From NCBI GenBank assembly GCA_963752225.1, contig CAVVXS010000010.1:124001-188000 (forward strand): a stretch of DNA of 64,000 bases, in the 5' to 3' direction. Made by a program: the position numbers and the translations under genes. Positions 28,444-37,457 of this stretch are shown here, in pieces. Below the pieces are notes generated by a model. The model searched no databases. It worked only from the letters and a program-made list of their open reading frames with translations, and was not told the origin of the DNA. The stretch's first letter is position 1; every line of letters starts with the position of its first letter. Source of the DNA: JBBROS01 sp963752225 (GTDB lineage: Bacteria > Pseudomonadota > Alphaproteobacteria > Acetobacterales > Acetobacteraceae).

Positions 28444-29669
28444 TAGATCCGCGCGCCCGGCGCCTGGATCAGCATGATCGGCACCAGCCGCTCCTTCGGA
28501 TCGACCCAGAACGCCGTCCCCGCGGCGCCGCCCCAATTGTATTCCCCGACGCTGCCCGGGTAGCTCGCCATGCCGGGCTGGGTGCGCACCGCGACCGTCA
28601 GGCCGAAGCCGTAGCCGGGTCCCGGCGCGAAGTTGGATCCCTGCGACAAGGCCGGGCCCAGATGGTCCGACGCCATGAACTCGACCGTCTTGCGCGACAG
28701 CAGCCGCACCCCGTTGCCTTCGCCGCCATTGGCCAGCATGAGCGCGAACCGCATGTAGTCGGGCCCGGTGGACAGCAAGCCCTCGCCGCCGCCGAGGAAG
28801 ATGCGGGGCTTCGTCACGTCCGTCAGCTTCGCCGTCTCGTGCGTGTCGGGGTCGGGCCCCGGTTGCGCCACCCGGTCGAGCTTGTCTTTCGGCACGTTGA
28901 AGAAGGTGTCGGTCATGCCGAGCGGCCCGAAGATCCGCTCCTGCATGAACACGTCCGCGCGCTGGCCCGACACCGCTTCCACCAGCGCCAGCAGCACGTC
29001 GATCGAGCGGCCATACTCCCAGCTCGTCCCCGGCTGGAACATCAGCGGCAGCTTGCCGAGCTCCTCCACCACCTGCTGGTCGGTCAGCCGCTGCGACAAG
29101 GGCTGGGTGCCGCCGAGCTGGATGCCGAGCCCGGCCTTGGTCATCGCCTGCTCCGCCGCCGACGACCCGGCGCCGTAGGTGATGCCCGAGGTGTGCCGCA
29201 GCAGGTCCTGGATGGTGATCTCGCGCTCAGCCGGCACCGTCTTGGTGGTCCGGCGCCCTTGCGCGTCCACCGACTCCGTCATCACCTTCATGTCCTTCAA
29301 CGCCGGCAGGTAGCGCGACACCGGGTCCGAAAGCCGGAACTTGCCCTCCTCCATCAGCATCAGCACCGCGACGCCGGTGATCGGCTTGGTCATGGAATAC
29401 ATGCGGAAGATGCTGTCCATCCGCATCGGCGCCCCGGTCTCCGGATCGAGCACCCCGAACGCCTGTTGGTAAACGACGCGCCCGTCGCGGGCGATCATCA
29501 CCACCGCGCCCGGAATGCGCTTGGCCTCGGTGTCGGCCTTGAACAGCGCGGTGATGCGGTCCAGCCGGCCCATGCCGAACTCGGCCGGCGACCCGGTCGG
29601 TAGGTCGGCGGCGAACACGCCCGTGCTCAGCAACAGCCAGGCGCTTCCCGCCAGCAATATCCGTTTCAT
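28395..29669 (-). CDS. Exported serine hydrolase, class C beta-lactamase/EstB family
   Basis: This 424-residue protein has a signal peptide (MKRILLAGSAWLLLSTGVFA) and the S-x2-K catalytic motif at Ser92-Met-Thr-Lys95 (YSMTKPITGV). HTSGITYGAG holds the likely catalytic Tyr, and NWGGAAGTAFWVDP the C-terminal WGG motif. Members are esterases, D-aminopeptidases or weak beta-lactamases in the periplasm. The sequence alone does not separate these; I favour esterase. Start at ATG 29669. Confidence 0.88.
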   Translation of the reverse strand: MKRILLAGSAWLLLSTGVFAADLPTGSPAEFGMGRLDRITALFKADTEAKRIPGAVVMIARDGRVVYQQAFGVLDPETGAPMRMDSIFRMYSMTKPITGVAVLMLMEEGKFRLSDPVSRYLPALKDMKVMTESVDAQGRRTTKTVPAEREITIQDLLRHTSGITYGAGSSAAEQAMTKAGLGIQLGGTQPLSQRLTDQQVVEELGKLPLMFQPGTSWEYGRSIDVLLALVEAVSGQRADVFMQERIFGPLGMTDTFFNVPKDKLDRVAQPGPDPDTHETAKLTDVTKPRIFLGGGEGLLSTGPDYMRFALMLANGGEGNGVRLLSRKTVEFMASDHLGPALSQGSNFAPGPGYGFGLTVAVRTQPGMASYPGSVGEYNWGGAAGTAFWVDPKERLVPIMLIQAPGARIYYRFAFRDLVYQSLID

Positions 29670-29790
29670 ACCCGATCCCCCCAATCCGGCCGGCGTGCCG
29701 CGGTTCGTTCCGCGGTCACGTCCACCGGCCGACGCTAGTCGGCGGCGTGCCGGGCATCAAGCCATCCGCAACCTGCTCGACTGGCGCCGC

Positions 29791-30561
29791 TCAGCGGCCC
29801 GTCCATGCCGGCGTCCGCTTGTTGAGGAACGCGTCCATTCCCTCGCGGAAGTCGGCGCTCTGGTAGCACATGAGGATCAGTGCCTCGTCTTCCTCCACCG
29901 CTCCACGCAGCTGCCGCAACTGCGCCTTGGTGGCCTGCAAGGTCAGCGGCGCATTCGCCCCCACCTGCCGCGCCAGCTCGCCCGCGCGTGCCTGCAGCGA
30001 CGCGTGGTCGGGCAGCACCTCCGACACGAGGCCGATCGACTGCGCCTCGGCAGCGTCCAGCAGCCGCGCCGTGAAGATGACTTCCTTCAGCCGCGCGGCC
30101 CCGATGAGCGCGGAGAGCCGCGCCAGGTTGGCCTTGCTGAGGCAGTTGCCGAGCGTCTTGGCGATCGGGAAGCCGAACCGTGCCCCCGCCGCGGCGATCC
30201 GCAGGTCGCAGCAAGCGGCGATCCCGGCGCCGCCACCGGTGCAGGCGCCGGCAATGGCCGCGATCGTGGGCTTGCGGCAACTCTCCAGCTCCGTCAGCAC
30301 CTCGTCGATGCGCCGCTCGTAGCCGATCGCGTCGGCGGCGGTGGCGAAGGAGCGGAACTGCCCGATGTCGGTGCCGGCGGCAAAGGCGCGGTCTCCGGCG
30401 CCGGTCAGCACCACTGCCCGCACCGCCGGGTCGGCGTCCGCGGCCCGGATCGCCTCCACCAGCCCCGCATACATCGCCCAGGTCAGCGCATTGCGGGCTT
30501 GCGGCCGGTTGAACGTCACCGTGCCCACGCCGTCCTCTACGGCATACAGCAGCTCATCCAT
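29791..30561 (-). CDS. Enoyl-CoA hydratase/isomerase family protein
   Basis: This 256-residue crotonase-fold protein has the oxyanion-hole segments GAGDRAFAAGTDIGQF and GACTGGGAGIAACCDLRIAA. At the first catalytic Glu position (usually in the region around GGGxELA) it has A-G-I-A-A, and the second Glu region reads FPIAKTLGNCL, so neither of the two hydratase glutamates is obvious. It may be an isomerase, hydrolase or other crotonase rather than a true hydratase. It stands alone, with 120 bp to the serine hydrolase and 303 bp to the next gene. Confidence 0.85.
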   Translation of the reverse strand: MDELLYAVEDGVGTVTFNRPQARNALTWAMYAGLVEAIRAADADPAVRAVVLTGAGDRAFAAGTDIGQFRSFATAADAIGYERRIDEVLTELESCRKPTIAAIAGACTGGGAGIAACCDLRIAAAGARFGFPIAKTLGNCLSKANLARLSALIGAARLKEVIFTARLLDAAEAQSIGLVSEVLPDHASLQARAGELARQVGANAPLTLQATKAQLRQLRGAVEEDEALILMCYQSADFREGMDAFLNKRTPAWTGR

Positions 30562-30864
30562 GGGATGCCCTCGTCATTGTCCGGCAGCGACGATGCCCCG
30601 TGCGGCATCGGCCGCCAAGATGGCCGACGGGCGCGGACGGTTCACCGTGACTCGGCCGTTGGCCGGCGAAACCCGCTCTTGGAAGGCCGCGACACTGCTC
30701 CGGAGGCGGTTCTGCCTGAACTGTCACCGTTAATACCACCGGAACGTGCGGCAGGATTGCGTCCGGTCTGTGTCCATTACGAGGCAGCATTGAAATCTCG
30801 GCGTTGTGAACCAACTTACCCGCCACCCATCCGTTTATTCATCGTGAAAATCGAGTATCGCCCC
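30562..30864. other. Divergent intergenic region, no gene seen
   Basis: This 303-bp stretch lies between the enoyl-CoA hydratase-like gene and the phospholipase D-like gene. It becomes less GC-rich toward 30780-30860, as expected for a promoter of the plus-strand gene, but I see no clear consensus boxes, hairpin or small gene. Confidence 0.6.
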
Positions 30865-32163
30865 ATGTCCAGTGCCGGCCGATCGCCGCATCTTGCTGTT
30901 CTCGTGCTGGTCGCCGCGCTATCCGCGTGCGCACGCGCGCCCACCCCCGGCGTGAGCCCCGACCTGCTGCAAGCCCGCGCCGGCGCCGACCCTGCTCGCG
31001 CGCTCGACCTCATGCGCCAGCAAGGCGAGCGCTTCGCCGGCGTGCCGTTTCTGCCCGGCAACCGGGTCAAGCTGCTGGTCGATGGCCCTGCCTCGTTTGC
31101 CGCGCTGGCCGACGCCATCCGCTCGGCCCGCACCCGCATCGACATGGAAAGCTACGAGTTCGACGCCACGGCCGGCGGGCAGTTCGCCGACCTGCTGATC
31201 GCCGCCCGTGCCCGCGGCGTGGAGGTCAATCTGATCTACGATGCGTGGGGCGCCAAGGACACGCCGGGCGCGCTGTTCGACCGGCTGCGCGCCGGCGGCG
31301 TGCGTGTGCTGGAGTTCAACCCGCTGCACCCGAACGACCGCGTTCCCGTCAGCATCAACAAGCGCGACCACCGCAAGCAGCTCTGCATCGACGGCCGCTT
31401 GGTCGTCACCGGCGGCGTCAATATCAGCGCCGTCTACGAGAACGCGCCGAAGGCCGGCAACAACGACCCGGAGCAGCAGGCTTGGCGCGACACCGACGTG
31501 GTGATCGAAGGCCCGGTGGTCGCCCAGTTCGAGCGCTACTTCATGGAAACCTGGCGTTCGCAGAACGGCCCGGCCCTGGCCGACCCGCCGCCGACGCCGC
31601 AAACCAAGCTGGGTGACACCACCGTCCAGGCGATCGACGGCTCCCCCGACAGTGACCAGCCGCTGATCTATCGCACCCTGCTTGCCGCCATCACCTTGTC
31701 ACAGAAGTCGATCCACCTCACGACCGGCTTCTTCGTGCCCACCCCCGATACCTCGGACGCGCTGATCGCCGCCGCCCGCCGCGGGGTCGACGTGCAGATC
31801 GTCGTCCCTCGGCTGAGCGACAGCACCGCGGCGGTTGCGGCCGGGCGCGCCAAGTATGGCGACCTGCTCGAGGCCGGGGTGGTGATCCATGAACGGCTCG
31901 GCCGCGTGCTGCACGCCAAGACCGCGGTGATCGACGGCGCCTGGACCGCGGTCGGCTCGTCCAACCTCGATTGGCGCAGCACGGTCTGGAACAACGAGAT
32001 CGACGCCATCATCCTCGGCCAGGATTTCGGCTCGCAGATGGAGACGATGTTCAAAGGCGACGTTGCCAAGTCACGCACCATCACGCTCGAGAACTGGCGC
32101 CGCCGCGGCGTCGGCGAACGCTTCCAGGAGATCAAAGCCAAGCTGGTGGAGCAGCTGCTGTAA
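30865..32163 (+). CDS. Phospholipase D-like lipoprotein (cardiolipin synthase-type)
   Basis: This 432-residue protein starts with a lipoprotein signal (LAVLVLVAALSAC, Cys as lipidation site). Both HKD motifs are intact: His169-x-Lys171-x4-Asp176 (HRKQLCID) and His350-x-Lys352-x4-Asp357 (HAKTAVID), each followed by GG/GS and Asn. This pairing is that of cardiolipin synthases and related phosphatidyltransferases. It lacks the N-terminal transmembrane helices of ClsA and is more like ClsB/ClsC-type or YmdC-type enzymes. It probably acts on phospholipids at the membrane surface. Confidence 0.88.
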   Translation: MSSAGRSPHLAVLVLVAALSACARAPTPGVSPDLLQARAGADPARALDLMRQQGERFAGVPFLPGNRVKLLVDGPASFAALADAIRSARTRIDMESYEFDATAGGQFADLLIAARARGVEVNLIYDAWGAKDTPGALFDRLRAGGVRVLEFNPLHPNDRVPVSINKRDHRKQLCIDGRLVVTGGVNISAVYENAPKAGNNDPEQQAWRDTDVVIEGPVVAQFERYFMETWRSQNGPALADPPPTPQTKLGDTTVQAIDGSPDSDQPLIYRTLLAAITLSQKSIHLTTGFFVPTPDTSDALIAAARRGVDVQIVVPRLSDSTAAVAAGRAKYGDLLEAGVVIHERLGRVLHAKTAVIDGAWTAVGSSNLDWRSTVWNNEIDAIILGQDFGSQMETMFKGDVAKSRTITLENWRRRGVGERFQEIKAKLVEQLL

Positions 32164-32170
32164 GGCGCCG

Positions 32171-32341
32171 CTACTTGGCGGTGCCGGCACGCACGTCGGC
32201 GGGCGGCACCGTGAGCGGCCCGGTTTCCTTGCGCACGTCGCGCCCGGGATTGTCGCCGAAATACAATCCGTTGCAGCCGGCCAGGCCGCACAGCATGGCC
32301 ACGGCCAGCAGATCAGCTACCCACGCGGGACGCCGCCTCAT
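32171..32341 (-). CDS. Very small lipoprotein (second of a coupled pair)
   Basis: This 56-residue precursor has MRRRPAWVADLLAVAMLCGL followed by AGC, a lipobox with Cys near residue 22. About 34 mature residues remain, with no domain. Its ATG overlaps the stop of the upstream lipoprotein gene (ATGA at 32341-32338), which supports real translation. It ends 7 bp from the convergent phospholipase gene. Function unknown. Confidence 0.6.
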   Translation of the reverse strand: MRRRPAWVADLLAVAMLCGLAGCNGLYFGDNPGRDVRKETGPLTVPPADVRAGTAK

Positions 32342-32496
32342 CGCGGCAGGCTCCCGGCCGGCTGGATGCCCGCATTGGACGCGGCGTTCTGCGGCAGGAT
32401 CCGCTTCATCCCGCTGACGCCGGGGTGGTAGTCGGCGCCGCATCCGCTCAGTGCGAGCAGGGTGAGCAGGGCGGCGGCGATGGGGGCAGGCGACAC
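32338..32496 (-). CDS. Very small lipoprotein (first of a coupled pair)
   Basis: This 52-residue precursor, read from a GTG at 32496, has PIAAALLTLLALSGC, an excellent lipobox. The mature ~35 residues (GADYHPGVSGMKRILPQ and on) match nothing I know. The stop overlaps the start of the next lipoprotein gene by the ATGA tetranucleotide. It lies 73 bp downstream of the MFS gene on the same strand. A longer in-frame start exists at 32556 but would spoil the signal peptide. Confidence 0.6.
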   Translation of the reverse strand: MSPAPIAAALLTLLALSGCGADYHPGVSGMKRILPQNAASNAGIQPAGSLPR

Positions 32497-32569
32497 GCTG
32501 GGGCTCCGGTTCGTATCAGCGCGTGTGTGTCTCCCACCACCCGCCGGCTTTGGCAAGCGGCGGTCCGGG

Positions 32570-33898
32570 TCAGCCCGCCGCCGATCCCGAGATGCGCAGC
32601 AGGCTGCCGAACCGTTGCGGGCGGTCGTTCGGCGCCGCCGTCCTGTTGGACGGGATATCCGTCACCGGGCAGGTCGCTTCGGGGCCGCGTCGCGGCGGAG
32701 TCGCCAACGGCGTCAGCATCGAGCCGGCGGTGGCCAGCGCGCCGCAGGCGGCCAGCAGCAGGAACGCCGGAACGTCGCCCACGCCGTCGGCCACCTGTCC
32801 CGCCAGCAAAGTGCTCAGCGTGGCGCCCGCCGCCGAAGCGAGCCCGAACACGCCGATGCACAAGTTGAACCGCCCCGTCCCCTGCATGAGCTTGGCCGCC
32901 AGCAGCGGCATCACGACGCCGAACGCGGCGGCACTCAGCCCGTCGAGCGATTGCACCGCAACGAATGCGACCGGGTTGCTGCCGGTGACCGCGAACAGCA
33001 CGGCGCGCACGGGCACCGCGGCAAAGCCAAGCACCAGGATCAGCCGCAAATGGCGCCGGTCGGCGACGCGCCCGACCCAAGGCGAGGCCACCGCCACCAG
33101 GCCCTGCGGCAGCACGATGCAGGCGGCGATGTAAAGGTTGGCGACGCTGCCGACCGAGCGGGTTACGTTGCTGGCCGCCAGCGGCAGCAGCGCCGCGCTC
33201 GAAAGCTGGAACAACGCCGCGCAGGCGGCGAAGGCCAGCACCCGGCGGTCGGTCAGGACGGCCACGACGTCGCGGCGCAGCCGGTGCGGCGCAACGGCGC
33301 TCGCCCCTGGGGCTACGCTCGCCGAAGGGGCGACGACAGCCAGGTCGGCGCGCCGGATCGCCCGCAGCGACAGCAGCGCCGGCAGGATCAGCACAGCACT
33401 CAGCCAGAACACGGCGCGGCTCGAGACATAGGTGCCGAGCACGCCGAGCACCGCCGCCGACACGCCGGTCCCGAGCGACGCGAACCGCGCATTGCGGCCA
33501 AGCCGCTCGCCGAGCCCGGACTGGCCGACCAGCGACAGGGTGAGCGCCGCGATCGCCGGGCCGAGCATCGAGCTGGCGCAGCTATGCAGGACTTCCGCCA
33601 CCAGCACCGCCGGCTTCACCGGGGCGAGCGCGAACAGGGCGGCCGCCAGCGCGATCGCGATCCCGGCCAACGCGGCCGCCCAACGCTTGTCGGCCAGCCG
33701 ATCAACCAGCGCGCCGGCGGGCAGCTGGCTCAGCATCGCCGCCGCCGTTCCCACGCTGAGCGCCTGGCCGATCTCGACCTGAGTCCAGGCCTGTGTCGTG
33801 AGGTAAACGGCGATGAAGGAGCCGAACCCGGTCTGCACGGTGGCGACGAAGAAGTTCGCTCCGTCGAGCCCGCGCAGGCTGTTGCGCGACGGCATCAT
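32570..33898 (-). CDS. MFS transporter
   Basis: This 442-residue membrane protein has about twelve hydrophobic segments in two halves. The loop 2-3 motif of the major facilitator superfamily is seen as GALVDRLADKRWAAA, and a repeat of it as WVGRVADRRHLRL in the second half. The C-terminal ~40 residues are hydrophilic. It may export small compounds, but the substrate is unknown. Its ATG overlaps the stop of the PRC-barrel gene (ATGA), so the two are translated together. Confidence 0.88.
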   Translation of the reverse strand: MMPSRNSLRGLDGANFFVATVQTGFGSFIAVYLTTQAWTQVEIGQALSVGTAAAMLSQLPAGALVDRLADKRWAAALAGIAIALAAALFALAPVKPAVLVAEVLHSCASSMLGPAIAALTLSLVGQSGLGERLGRNARFASLGTGVSAAVLGVLGTYVSSRAVFWLSAVLILPALLSLRAIRRADLAVVAPSASVAPGASAVAPHRLRRDVVAVLTDRRVLAFAACAALFQLSSAALLPLAASNVTRSVGSVANLYIAACIVLPQGLVAVASPWVGRVADRRHLRLILVLGFAAVPVRAVLFAVTGSNPVAFVAVQSLDGLSAAAFGVVMPLLAAKLMQGTGRFNLCIGVFGLASAAGATLSTLLAGQVADGVGDVPAFLLLAACGALATAGSMLTPLATPPRRGPEATCPVTDIPSNRTAAPNDRPQRFGSLLRISGSAAG

Positions 33899-34326
33899 GG
33901 TTGTCCCTGCCCGGGCTGCGGCGGCGCCGCCACCGTCATCGGGTTGCCGGCCGGCTTGTACTCCGGCGTGGCCTTGATCTGGTCCACCGTCATCTCGACG
34001 GAGATGCTTCCGGGGCCGTTCGGATCGGCGGTGAAGTGCATGGCCCGCCAGACAACCGCGATGCGCCGATTGCCGATGCCCATGAAGCCGCCGACATCGA
34101 TCACCGCCGCCCGCGGTTGGCCGCCGTCATCGACCAGCACGTCGACGATGCGGCCTACCGTCTTGCCGTCGGGCCCGAGCACGAGGCGGCCCAGGATGCT
34201 GGTCGCCTCGCCGTTGTAGATCGTCTCCTGCACGGCCGGCTGCGGCGGCACCGCGGGTTGCGCGGCGGCGTCCAGCCGAGAAGCCAACAGGACGATGCAG
34301 GCCATCGTCGCAATCCGATACAGCAT
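33895..34326 (-). CDS. Exported PRC-barrel domain protein
   Basis: This 143-residue protein has a signal peptide (MLYRIATMACIVLLASRLDA, cleavage after AAAQ region) and one PRC-barrel domain (~45-120; TSILGRLVLGPDGKTVGRIV and PRAAVIDVGGF). Exported PRC-barrel proteins are common in alphaproteobacteria and often linked to envelope stress or photosynthesis, without a defined reaction. It is first in a unit with the MFS gene and perhaps the two small lipoproteins. Confidence 0.85.
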   Translation of the reverse strand: MLYRIATMACIVLLASRLDAAAQPAVPPQPAVQETIYNGEATSILGRLVLGPDGKTVGRIVDVLVDDGGQPRAAVIDVGGFMGIGNRRIAVVWRAMHFTADPNGPGSISVEMTVDQIKATPEYKPAGNPMTVAAPPQPGQGQP

Positions 34327-34654
34327 TGCGCCGCGTCGCTCCTTGTCTCCGGCACGGCCGGGCGCCCTGGGGCGCGACCGGTCGGCCGGTTGCTGTCGCT
34401 CACACGCGGGACGCCCGGCAGTGACCGCCGTCACAGGGCGGTTCTGCCATTGGATGCGCTCGAGCAACTCCGTGCCAGCGACCTCTTCGCAGCCGGCGCC
34501 TCGATTGGTAACCTTTCGCCTCGACTTTACGAAGCAGTAAAGTGAGTTGAAACTTTAATTAACAAAAGCGCACTAAAGTAGCGATCGTCCTGATGAACCC
34601 ATTCAGAGTATTTGAGGCCGTCCGCGCCCAGAGCCGGCACCTCATTGTATCGGG
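34327..34654. other. Divergent intergenic region with AT-rich regulatory segment
   Basis: This 328-bp stretch separates the PRC-barrel unit (minus) from the GH3 gene (plus). The part near 34500-34620 is strikingly AT-rich for this genome and carries the half-site array at 34524-34579. I see no gene in it. Confidence 0.7.
34524..34579. promoter_or_regulatory. ACTTTA/TAAAGT half-site array (candidate operator)
   Basis: ACTTTAC (34524-34530) and GTAAAGT (34537-34543) form a perfect 7-bp inverted repeat around GAAGCA. A second ACTTTA (34552-34557) and TAAAGT (34574-34579) follow. The first three half-sites are exactly 14 bp apart, which places binding units about 1.3 turns apart. A TTGAAA that could serve as a -35 box lies at 34547-34552. 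It probably binds a regulator of the GH3 gene or the divergent unit. Confidence 0.5.
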
Positions 34655-36889
34655 ATGCGCATGGAGTCCTTCGCAACGTCGTCCGATGTGTTTACGCCAG
34701 ACGCGAACGCATCCACCTATGAGCCAATGACGAACTTCGCCAAGCATCATCCATGGATCGATTGCAGCCTGTCGCCCGACACGCGCGCCGCCATGGTGGT
34801 CGCGGCGATGACGGAGGACGAGAAATACGCCTGGATCTCGGGGCCGATCGCGCTGCCGGTGGACGGCGGCCCGAAGCCCGAGGGCGCGCTCGGGTCCGCC
34901 GCATACTACCCGGCCATCCCGCGGCTCGGCATCCCGGCGATGCAGCAGACCGATGCGAGCCTCGGCATCACCAACCCCGGCAACGTCCGGCCCGGCGACC
35001 AGGCGACGGCGCTCCCGTCGTCGCTGCTGCTCGGTGCCACCTTTGATCCCGAGACCGCCCGCGCCACCGGCGCGCTGGTCGGGCGGGAAGCGCGCGCCAA
35101 GGGCTTCAACGTCGTGCTCGGCGGCGGCGCCAACCTGGTGCGTGAGATGCGCGGCGGCCGCAACTTCGAATACGTTTCGGAGGACCCGCTGCTGACCGGC
35201 GTCATCGCCGGGCACTCGATCGCCGGTATCCAGTCCGAGGGCGTTGTCTCCACGATCAAGCACTTCCTGCTCAACGCGCAGGAGACCGGGCGCGTCGTGG
35301 TCAGTTCCGACCTCGACGAGGCGGCGATGCGCGAATTGGACCTGCTCGCCTTCCAGATCGGCATCGAGATCGGACAGCCGGGTTCGGTGATGTCGGGCTA
35401 CAACCTGGTCAACGGCACCTACGCCTCCGAGAGCACTTTCCTGATCGACACCGTGCTGAAGGGCGATTGGCATTATCCGGGCTGGGTGATGTCGGATTGG
35501 GGCGGCACCCACTCATGCGAGCCGGCGGCGCTGGCTGGGCTCGACACGCAATCCGCGTCAAACCTGGACCGCGAGCCGTTCTTCGACGGTCCGCTGCGCG
35601 CCGCCGTCGCCGCCGGGCGGGTGCCGCAAGCCCGGGTCGACGACATGGTGCGCCGCATCCTGCGCAGCCTGTTCGCCGTCGGCGTGGTCGACGACCCGCC
35701 GCAGCCCGGCGGCGCGATCGATTTCGCGGCGCACCGTGAGATCGTGCAGCGCGCGGCCGAGCGCGGCATCGTCCTGCTCAAGAACGAGGGGGGCCTGTTG
35801 CCGCTGGCCCGCGGCCTCGGCCGCATCCTGGTGGTCGGCGGCCATGCCCATCGCGGCGTGCTCGCCGGCGGCGGATCGTCGCAAGTCACCCCGCTCGGCA
35901 GCTTCCAGGAGCCCGGCGTCACCATCACCGGCCAGAACATGCCGCGGACCTATCATCCCTCGTCGCCGCTGGAGGCGATCCGCACCGAGCTGGCCGCCGC
36001 GCAGATCGACTATCTCGACGGTCACGATACGGCCGCCGCCGCCGAGGCCGCCCGGGGCGCCGACCTCGTCGTGCTGTTCGCGACCGAATGGCGGTCGGAA
36101 GGCGTCGACGCACATGGCTTGTCGCTGCCGTACGCGCAGGACGCGCTGATCGACGCCGTCGTGTCGGCCAATCCGCACACCGTGGTCGTGCTCGAGACCG
36201 GCGGTCCGGTGACGATGCCCTGGCTCGGCAAGGTGCCGGCGGTGCTGCAGGCCTTTTACCTCGGCTCTTCGGGCGGCCCGGCCATCGCCGGCGTGCTGTC
36301 CGGCCGCGTCAATCCCTCGGGCCGTCTGCCGATCACGATCCCTGCCGATGAGCGGCACCTGCCGCACGTCGCCCAGAAGGACCCGGCGACCACCACCTCC
36401 GTGCCGGAGGAAGCGCGCAACCACGCGGTCTTCCACATCGACTACAACGTCGAAGGCGCCGACGTCGGCTATCGCTGGTTCGAGCGGCAGGCGTTGACGC
36501 CGCTGTTCCCGTTCGGCCACGGCCTGTCCTACACGCGGTTCGAGCTGTCCGATGTGCAGGTCGCGGTCGTCGGTGATGCGGTCACGGTGTCGGTGACGGT
36601 CGCCAACGTCGGCGACCGGGCCGGCGCCGACGTGCCGCAGCTTTATGTCGCAAAATCCGGGTCCGGCGGCTTCGGCGCCCGCCTGGCCGGGTTCGCCCGA
36701 GTGATGCTGCAACCGGGCGAGGCGCGGCGGGTGACGATCCCGGCCGATCCCCGGCTGCTGGCGAGCTTCGACGCCGCGCTTGGCCGATTCCGCATCCATG
36801 GCGGGGAATACGAGATCAGTGTCGGCCGCCATGCCGGCGACCCGGCCCGCATTGTCACGCACCACCAACTGCGGACGGCCCTCGTGTAG
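34655..36889 (+). CDS. Glycoside hydrolase family 3 beta-glucosidase-like enzyme
   Basis: This 744-residue enzyme has the GH3 N-terminal barrel with KHF (STIKHFLLNAQET) and the nucleophile motif VMSDWGG, Asp281. The second alpha/beta domain follows (~380-590; HRGVLAGGGSSQVTP), and a fibronectin-III-like C-terminal domain (~640-740). That is the full three-domain layout of beta-glucosidases. No signal peptide is visible, so it may act in the cytoplasm on imported oligosaccharides. No transporter or other sugar gene is adjacent. A hairpin terminator follows. Confidence 0.93.
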   Translation: MRMESFATSSDVFTPDANASTYEPMTNFAKHHPWIDCSLSPDTRAAMVVAAMTEDEKYAWISGPIALPVDGGPKPEGALGSAAYYPAIPRLGIPAMQQTDASLGITNPGNVRPGDQATALPSSLLLGATFDPETARATGALVGREARAKGFNVVLGGGANLVREMRGGRNFEYVSEDPLLTGVIAGHSIAGIQSEGVVSTIKHFLLNAQETGRVVVSSDLDEAAMRELDLLAFQIGIEIGQPGSVMSGYNLVNGTYASESTFLIDTVLKGDWHYPGWVMSDWGGTHSCEPAALAGLDTQSASNLDREPFFDGPLRAAVAAGRVPQARVDDMVRRILRSLFAVGVVDDPPQPGGAIDFAAHREIVQRAAERGIVLLKNEGGLLPLARGLGRILVVGGHAHRGVLAGGGSSQVTPLGSFQEPGVTITGQNMPRTYHPSSPLEAIRTELAAAQIDYLDGHDTAAAAEAARGADLVVLFATEWRSEGVDAHGLSLPYAQDALIDAVVSANPHTVVVLETGGPVTMPWLGKVPAVLQAFYLGSSGGPAIAGVLSGRVNPSGRLPITIPADERHLPHVAQKDPATTTSVPEEARNHAVFHIDYNVEGADVGYRWFERQALTPLFPFGHGLSYTRFELSDVQVAVVGDAVTVSVTVANVGDRAGADVPQLYVAKSGSGGFGARLAGFARVMLQPGEARRVTIPADPRLLASFDAALGRFRIHGGEYEISVGRHAGDPARIVTHHQLRTALV

Positions 36890-36917
36890 ATCGTCGGCCG
36901 ATCTTCGGACTTGTTGC

Positions 36918-36958
36918 GGGGGCGGTCTCGCCGGGAGGTGAGGCCGCCCCCGTTCTTT
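36918..36958 (+). terminator. Intrinsic terminator of the GH3 gene
   Basis: GGGGGCGGTCTC (36918-36929) pairs with GAGGCCGCCCCC (36940-36951) as a 12-bp stem with one G-T pair and a 10-base loop. GTTCTTT follows. It begins 28 bp after the GH3 stop codon. Confidence 0.75.
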
Positions 36959-37059
36959 CACCCGTCACCGACCGGTGCGACAGCGAGTGGCTGCCCGCGC
37001 CCGGTTAACGGCGCGTCGCTCCAGTGACGACGTCCCGAGCCAATCGGCTCTGAAGTGAT

Positions 37060-37293
37060 CTAGGCGGGGTTGAGCGCCATCTTGGCGCGTTCGGCGACGC
37101 CGGCCGCCCAGGCCTCGGCCGGCTTGCGGAAGCGCGCCGTGGACTGCTTGATCGCTTCACCGGTGATCTCGTTGACGATCTCCCAACCATACGGCTTGAA
37201 GTCCGGCCGCAACCACACGGTCCGGACCTCGTAGGCAATCCCGCGACGGGATCCCGACTGGCTGCTGGACCGGGTGGAAACCTGCTCAGACAT
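37060..37293 (-). CDS. Small hypothetical protein
   Basis: This 77-residue hydrophilic protein starts at ATG 37293 behind a good GAGGAG site. The N-terminal ~20 residues are Ser-rich (STRSSSQSGSRR), followed by a compact part (VRTVWLRPDFKPYGWEIVNE) and a basic helix. I recognise no family. It is divergent from the receiver-domain gene. The ribosome binding site and non-repetitive composition support it being real. Confidence 0.55.
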   Translation of the reverse strand: MSEQVSTRSSSQSGSRRGIAYEVRTVWLRPDFKPYGWEIVNEITGEAIKQSTARFRKPAEAWAAGVAERAKMALNPA

Positions 37294-37457
37294 CAGTCGC
37301 ACTCCTCTATGGCCTTCAGAACATTGACGTAACGATTGCGTGGGGTCAACGCCGTCGAGCGATGTTCGACCAATTCTCACGAACCCTGGCGCTTGGCGAC
37401 AAGCCGGCCTGCTTGCGCTTGCGAGACGCGCTCCGGCATGCTCGCCCTTGACATTTC

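Noticed and set aside
32462..34219. Long plus-strand frame opposite the MFS transporter and PRC-barrel genes.
   Set aside because: Low-complexity Arg/Gln/Gly sequence without hydrophobic or domain signal; the opposite strand is clearly coding.
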